Assembly (NCBI GenBank): GCA_005779345.1
Contig: SXJQ01000059.1
Location: 1-6,170, forward strand
Length of the DNA: 6,170 nt
Source of the DNA: Actinomycetota bacterium
GTDB lineage: Bacteria; Actinomycetota; Acidimicrobiia; IMCC26256; PALSA-610
Direction of reading: 5' to 3'
Part shown: positions 5,895-6,170 of the stretch, in pieces
How positions within the stretch are numbered: position 1 is the first letter of the stretch
How the letters are laid out: the number at the start of each line of letters is the position of its first letter
The notes under the pieces: generated by a model
Told to the model about the DNA's origin: nothing
The model's input: the letters and a program-made list of their open reading frames with translations, nothing else
Databases searched by the model: none
Position numbers and translations under genes: made by a program

Positions 5895-6170
5895 ATGGCC
5901 AACTCGTTCACCGACGGCAAGACCCGCATCCTCGCCGTCGCGTCGGGTAAGGGCGGCGTCGGCAAGAGCTCGGTCACGACGAACCTGGCGGTCGCGCTTG
6001 CCCAGCGGGGGGCCGCCGTCGCCGCGATCGACGCCGACGTCTGGGGCTTCTCGATGCCGCGGATGCTCGGCATCGATCGTCCGCCCGAGGTCGTCGATCC
6101 CGACGCCGAGCGGCCGCTCATGATCCCGCCGGAGGCCAACGGCGTGAAGCTGATCTCGATGGGGTTCTTC
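5895..6170 (+). CDS. mrp: Mrp/ApbC/NBP35-type Fe-S cluster carrier ATPase, N-terminal part (3' end outside window)
   Basis: The first 92 residues of a deviant-Walker P-loop ATPase. The signature Walker A is SGKGGVGKSS (17-26), with the family's extra lysine K19 and the P-loop lysine K24. It is followed by 'VTTNLAVALAQRGAAVAAIDADVWGFSMPRMLGID' with the Walker A' aspartates D46 and D48, and by 'GVKLISMGFF' at the window edge. Mrp/ApbC proteins are dimeric and carry Fe-S clusters to apoproteins; the CxxC cluster site expected further on is outside the window. DADVWGFSMPRMLG, rather than DADIYGPS, is the sub-type I associate with actinobacterial Mrp. Unlike many bacterial Mrp proteins, it has no N-terminal MIP18/DUF59 domain: the P-loop starts at residue 17, and an in-frame stop 45 nt upstream rules out an attached one. 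It is divergent from the SufR-like gene and probably shares its operator. MinD/ParA-type ATPases are the alternative but fit less well. Confidence 0.93.
   Translation, partial: MANSFTDGKTRILAVASGKGGVGKSSVTTNLAVALAQRGAAVAAIDADVWGFSMPRMLGIDRPPEVVDPDAERPLMIPPEANGVKLISMGFF

Noticed and set aside
5828..6139. N-terminal extension of the SufR-like gene to an upstream start
   Set aside because: It would be antisense to the Mrp P-loop coding region and shows no regulator homology. A -10 element sits just before the ATG at 5827.
1..6170. Mobile elements, CRISPR arrays, tRNA or rRNA genes, phage genes, defence systems
   Set aside because: No transposase or integrase motifs, no regularly spaced repeats, no tRNA-like cloverleaf and no toxin-antitoxin pair were seen; the window looks like core metabolism and Fe-S genes.

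Overview
The window is about two-thirds G+C, with genes packed almost edge to edge. Gene content (a LemA C-terminus, a mitochondrial-type aconitase, an Mrp/ApbC ATPase with the sequence DADVWGFSMPRMLG, a three-cysteine SufR-type regulator) points to a high-GC actinobacterium, perhaps Acidimicrobiia. The class-level guess is inference and no rRNA is present to test it.

Layout, left to right. (1) 2-418 (+): 3' end of a LemA-family gene. (2) 419-462: a 44-nt gap with a good sigma70-like promoter overlapping an imperfect palindrome; its predicted start site falls on the next ATG, so that mRNA is probably leaderless. (3) 463-1239 (+): a GntR/HutC-type repressor with a UTRA ligand domain, overlapping (4) 1226-3517 (+), a complete ACO2-like aconitase. 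A perfect 14-bp GC hairpin lies in the last codons of the regulator, just before the aconitase start. (5) 3523-3987 (+): a short TsaA/TrmO-type tRNA methyltransferase, 5 nt behind aconitase. (6) 3978-5060 (-): a NifS/IscS-type fold-type-I protein converging on and overlapping (5) by 10 bp. (7) 5105-5827 (-): a SufR-like winged-helix regulator with three C-terminal cysteines, upstream of (6) in the same orientation. (8) 5828-5894: a divergent promoter region with a perfect 12-bp palindrome. (9) 5895 to the window end (+): the start of an Mrp/ApbC-type Fe-S carrier ATPase.

The right half reads as an iron-sulfur module: a probable Fe-S-sensing repressor sits between, and can control through one operator, a desulfurase-like gene and an Fe-S carrier. 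Aconitase, a [4Fe-4S] enzyme, lies nearby under its own GntR-type regulator.

The most surprising observation is that the desulfurase-like protein keeps the catalytic cysteine but has proline where the PLP-binding lysine should be. Two further PLP-contact positions are also changed, and the whole protein contains only one lysine. It is either a non-canonical enzyme or a desulfurase-derived protein with another job.
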